A DNA stretch of 5,606 bases from Oscillospiraceae bacterium (GTDB lineage Bacteria; Bacillota; Clostridia; Oscillospirales; Oscillospiraceae): the NCBI GenBank assembly GCA_031282225.1, contig JAITEC010000197.1:1-5606 (forward strand), in the 5' to 3' direction. The position numbers and the translations under genes were made by a program. A model generated the notes under the pieces. It saw only the letters and a list, made by a program, of their open reading frames with translations, had not been told where the DNA came from and searched no databases. Below, in pieces: positions 4,766 to 5,606 of the stretch (positions within the stretch are counted from its first letter, which is position 1; each line of letters opens with the position of its first letter).

Positions 4766-5606
4766 CGGCGACGGTAAACCAGATGCTCGTCTTGTTCTTC
4801 GTGCTCGTGGTGGGTTTCGCGGCGCGGCGGCTGGGGATAATGACGGAGGCCACGGACAAGCTCCTGTCAAAGCTGGTAGTTAATATCACGGTGCCGTGCA
4901 CCATCGTTGTCGCCATAACCGACGGGGGCGGGGATGTGCCAAGGGGACAAGCGGCGATGTTCCTGCTCATATGCGTTGCCGTGTACGCCATTGCGCTGCT
5001 ACTGTCCTTCGCCGTGCCGACGGCCTTGCGGGCGGCGCGGCGCAAAATGGACGACGACGGGCTCGTTTCGTTCATGACGGCTTTCGGCAACGTGGCGTTC
5101 ATGGGCTTCCCCGTGTGCCAGGCGATATTCGGGGACGGCTCGCTGTTTTACGTGGCGATGTTCAATATTCCTTTCACGCTGCTGGTATACTCCGTAGGCA
5201 TTGTGATGGTGTCGGGCAAGCACGGGAAGCTGGATCCCAAAATTTTTTTAAACCCCTCGCTCGTATCGGCTATCGCGGCGATAGCCCTGTTCGTGTCCGG
5301 GGCGCGCCTGCCGGGCATCTTGTCCGGCGGCATTGAGATCATCGGCCGTATGACGACGCCGTCCGCCATGCTCATCATTGGCTCTTCGCTCGCCGTGGTG
5401 TCGCCACGGGCCGTGTTCGCGGAGCGGAGGCTATACTACCTGGCGCTCATGAAGCTTGTCGTTATACCCGCCGTGACATGGCTCGTCATGCGCCGCTTTA
5501 TAACGGATCCGCTCGCGCTTGGTGTTTTGACGGCGCTTTCCGGCATGCCGTCCGCGACGAGCGCCCCAATGTTGGCGTTCGAGTACGGCGGCAACGCGCG
5601 GCTGGC
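4756..5606 (+). CDS. AEC-family (auxin efflux carrier) permease, 3' end missing
   Basis: This inner-membrane transporter belongs to the auxin efflux carrier family, whose bacterial members are mostly suggested to move malate, malonate or other organic acids. 283 residues are visible of a usual 300-310, so only the last helix is cut off. Family features are the first membrane segment (about 9-28), NITVPC at 43-48 in the first crossover region, FGNVAFMGFPV at 110-120, NIPF at 137-140, NPSL at 166-169, TTPSAMLIIGSSLA at 200-213 and the second crossover GMPSATSAPMLAFEYGG at 263-279. The ATG at 4756 overlaps the upstream permease by 10 bp. An in-frame ATG at 4762 would give a 4-bp ATGA overlap. 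Neither has a strong ribosome binding site, so translational coupling to the upstream gene is likely. The substrate cannot be read from the sequence. Confidence 0.88.
   Translation, partial: MEMTATVNQMLVLFFVLVVGFAARRLGIMTEATDKLLSKLVVNITVPCTIVVAITDGGGDVPRGQAAMFLLICVAVYAIALLLSFAVPTALRAARRKMDDDGLVSFMTAFGNVAFMGFPVCQAIFGDGSLFYVAMFNIPFTLLVYSVGIVMVSGKHGKLDPKIFLNPSLVSAIAAIALFVSGARLPGILSGGIEIIGRMTTPSAMLIIGSSLAVVSPRAVFAERRLYYLALMKLVVIPAVTWLVMRRFITDPLALGVLTALSGMPSATSAPMLAFEYGGNARL

Noticed and set aside
2894..5606. Bacterial microcompartment (pdu/eut) locus
   Set aside because: PduL is the only microcompartment-associated gene here. There are no shell proteins, diol dehydratase or aldehyde dehydrogenase, and PduL has no encapsulation peptide.

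Overview
This window looks like an ordinary stretch of GC-rich bacterial chromosome (coding parts roughly 60% GC by eye). Isoleucine codon ATA is unusually frequent for such a GC-rich sequence, and one gene appears to start with TTG. Together with a PduL-type phosphotransacylase and a GldA/HcxA-type dehydrogenase, this suggests an anaerobic fermenter, perhaps from Bacillota (Clostridia) or Synergistota. The taxonomic call is inference only. I see no RNA genes, insertion sequences, CRISPR arrays or phage genes.

The layout is a divergon. To the left, on the minus strand and read from the centre outward, are an iron-containing (GldA/HcxA-like) dehydrogenase (1586-2680), a HisC-family aminotransferase (450-1541) and a cysteine synthase cut by the window edge (1-433). 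The gaps are 44 and 16 bp, each gene has a recognisable ribosome binding site, and no terminator lies between them, so they are probably one operon. To the right, on the plus strand, are a PduL-family phosphotransacylase (2894-3475), an SLC13/ArsB-NhaD-type permease (3503-4765) and an AEC-family permease cut by the window edge (4756-5606). These are also closely spaced, and the last two overlap by about 10 bp.

Between the operons is a 213-bp intergenic region (2681-2893). It holds a very good sigma-70-type promoter for the minus-strand operon (TTGACA, 17 bp, TGT-TATAAA), with an inverted repeat across its spacer and an A/T-tract upstream. It also holds a weaker candidate promoter for the plus-strand operon and, ahead of pduL, three tandem 9-bp repeats with an inverted copy upstream.

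Functionally, the left operon couples oxo-acid or carbonyl redox chemistry, PLP-dependent transamination and sulfur incorporation into cysteine. The right operon couples acyl-CoA/acyl-phosphate exchange with two carriers likely to move organic anions. A joint role in organic-acid or amino-acid fermentation is plausible but unproven. I found no convincing new biological system. The most checkable oddities are the leader repeats, the promoter-spacer inverted repeat, a G9 tract inside pduL, a HisC paralog with an altered N-terminal motif outside any his operon, and PduL paired with two carriers instead of a kinase.
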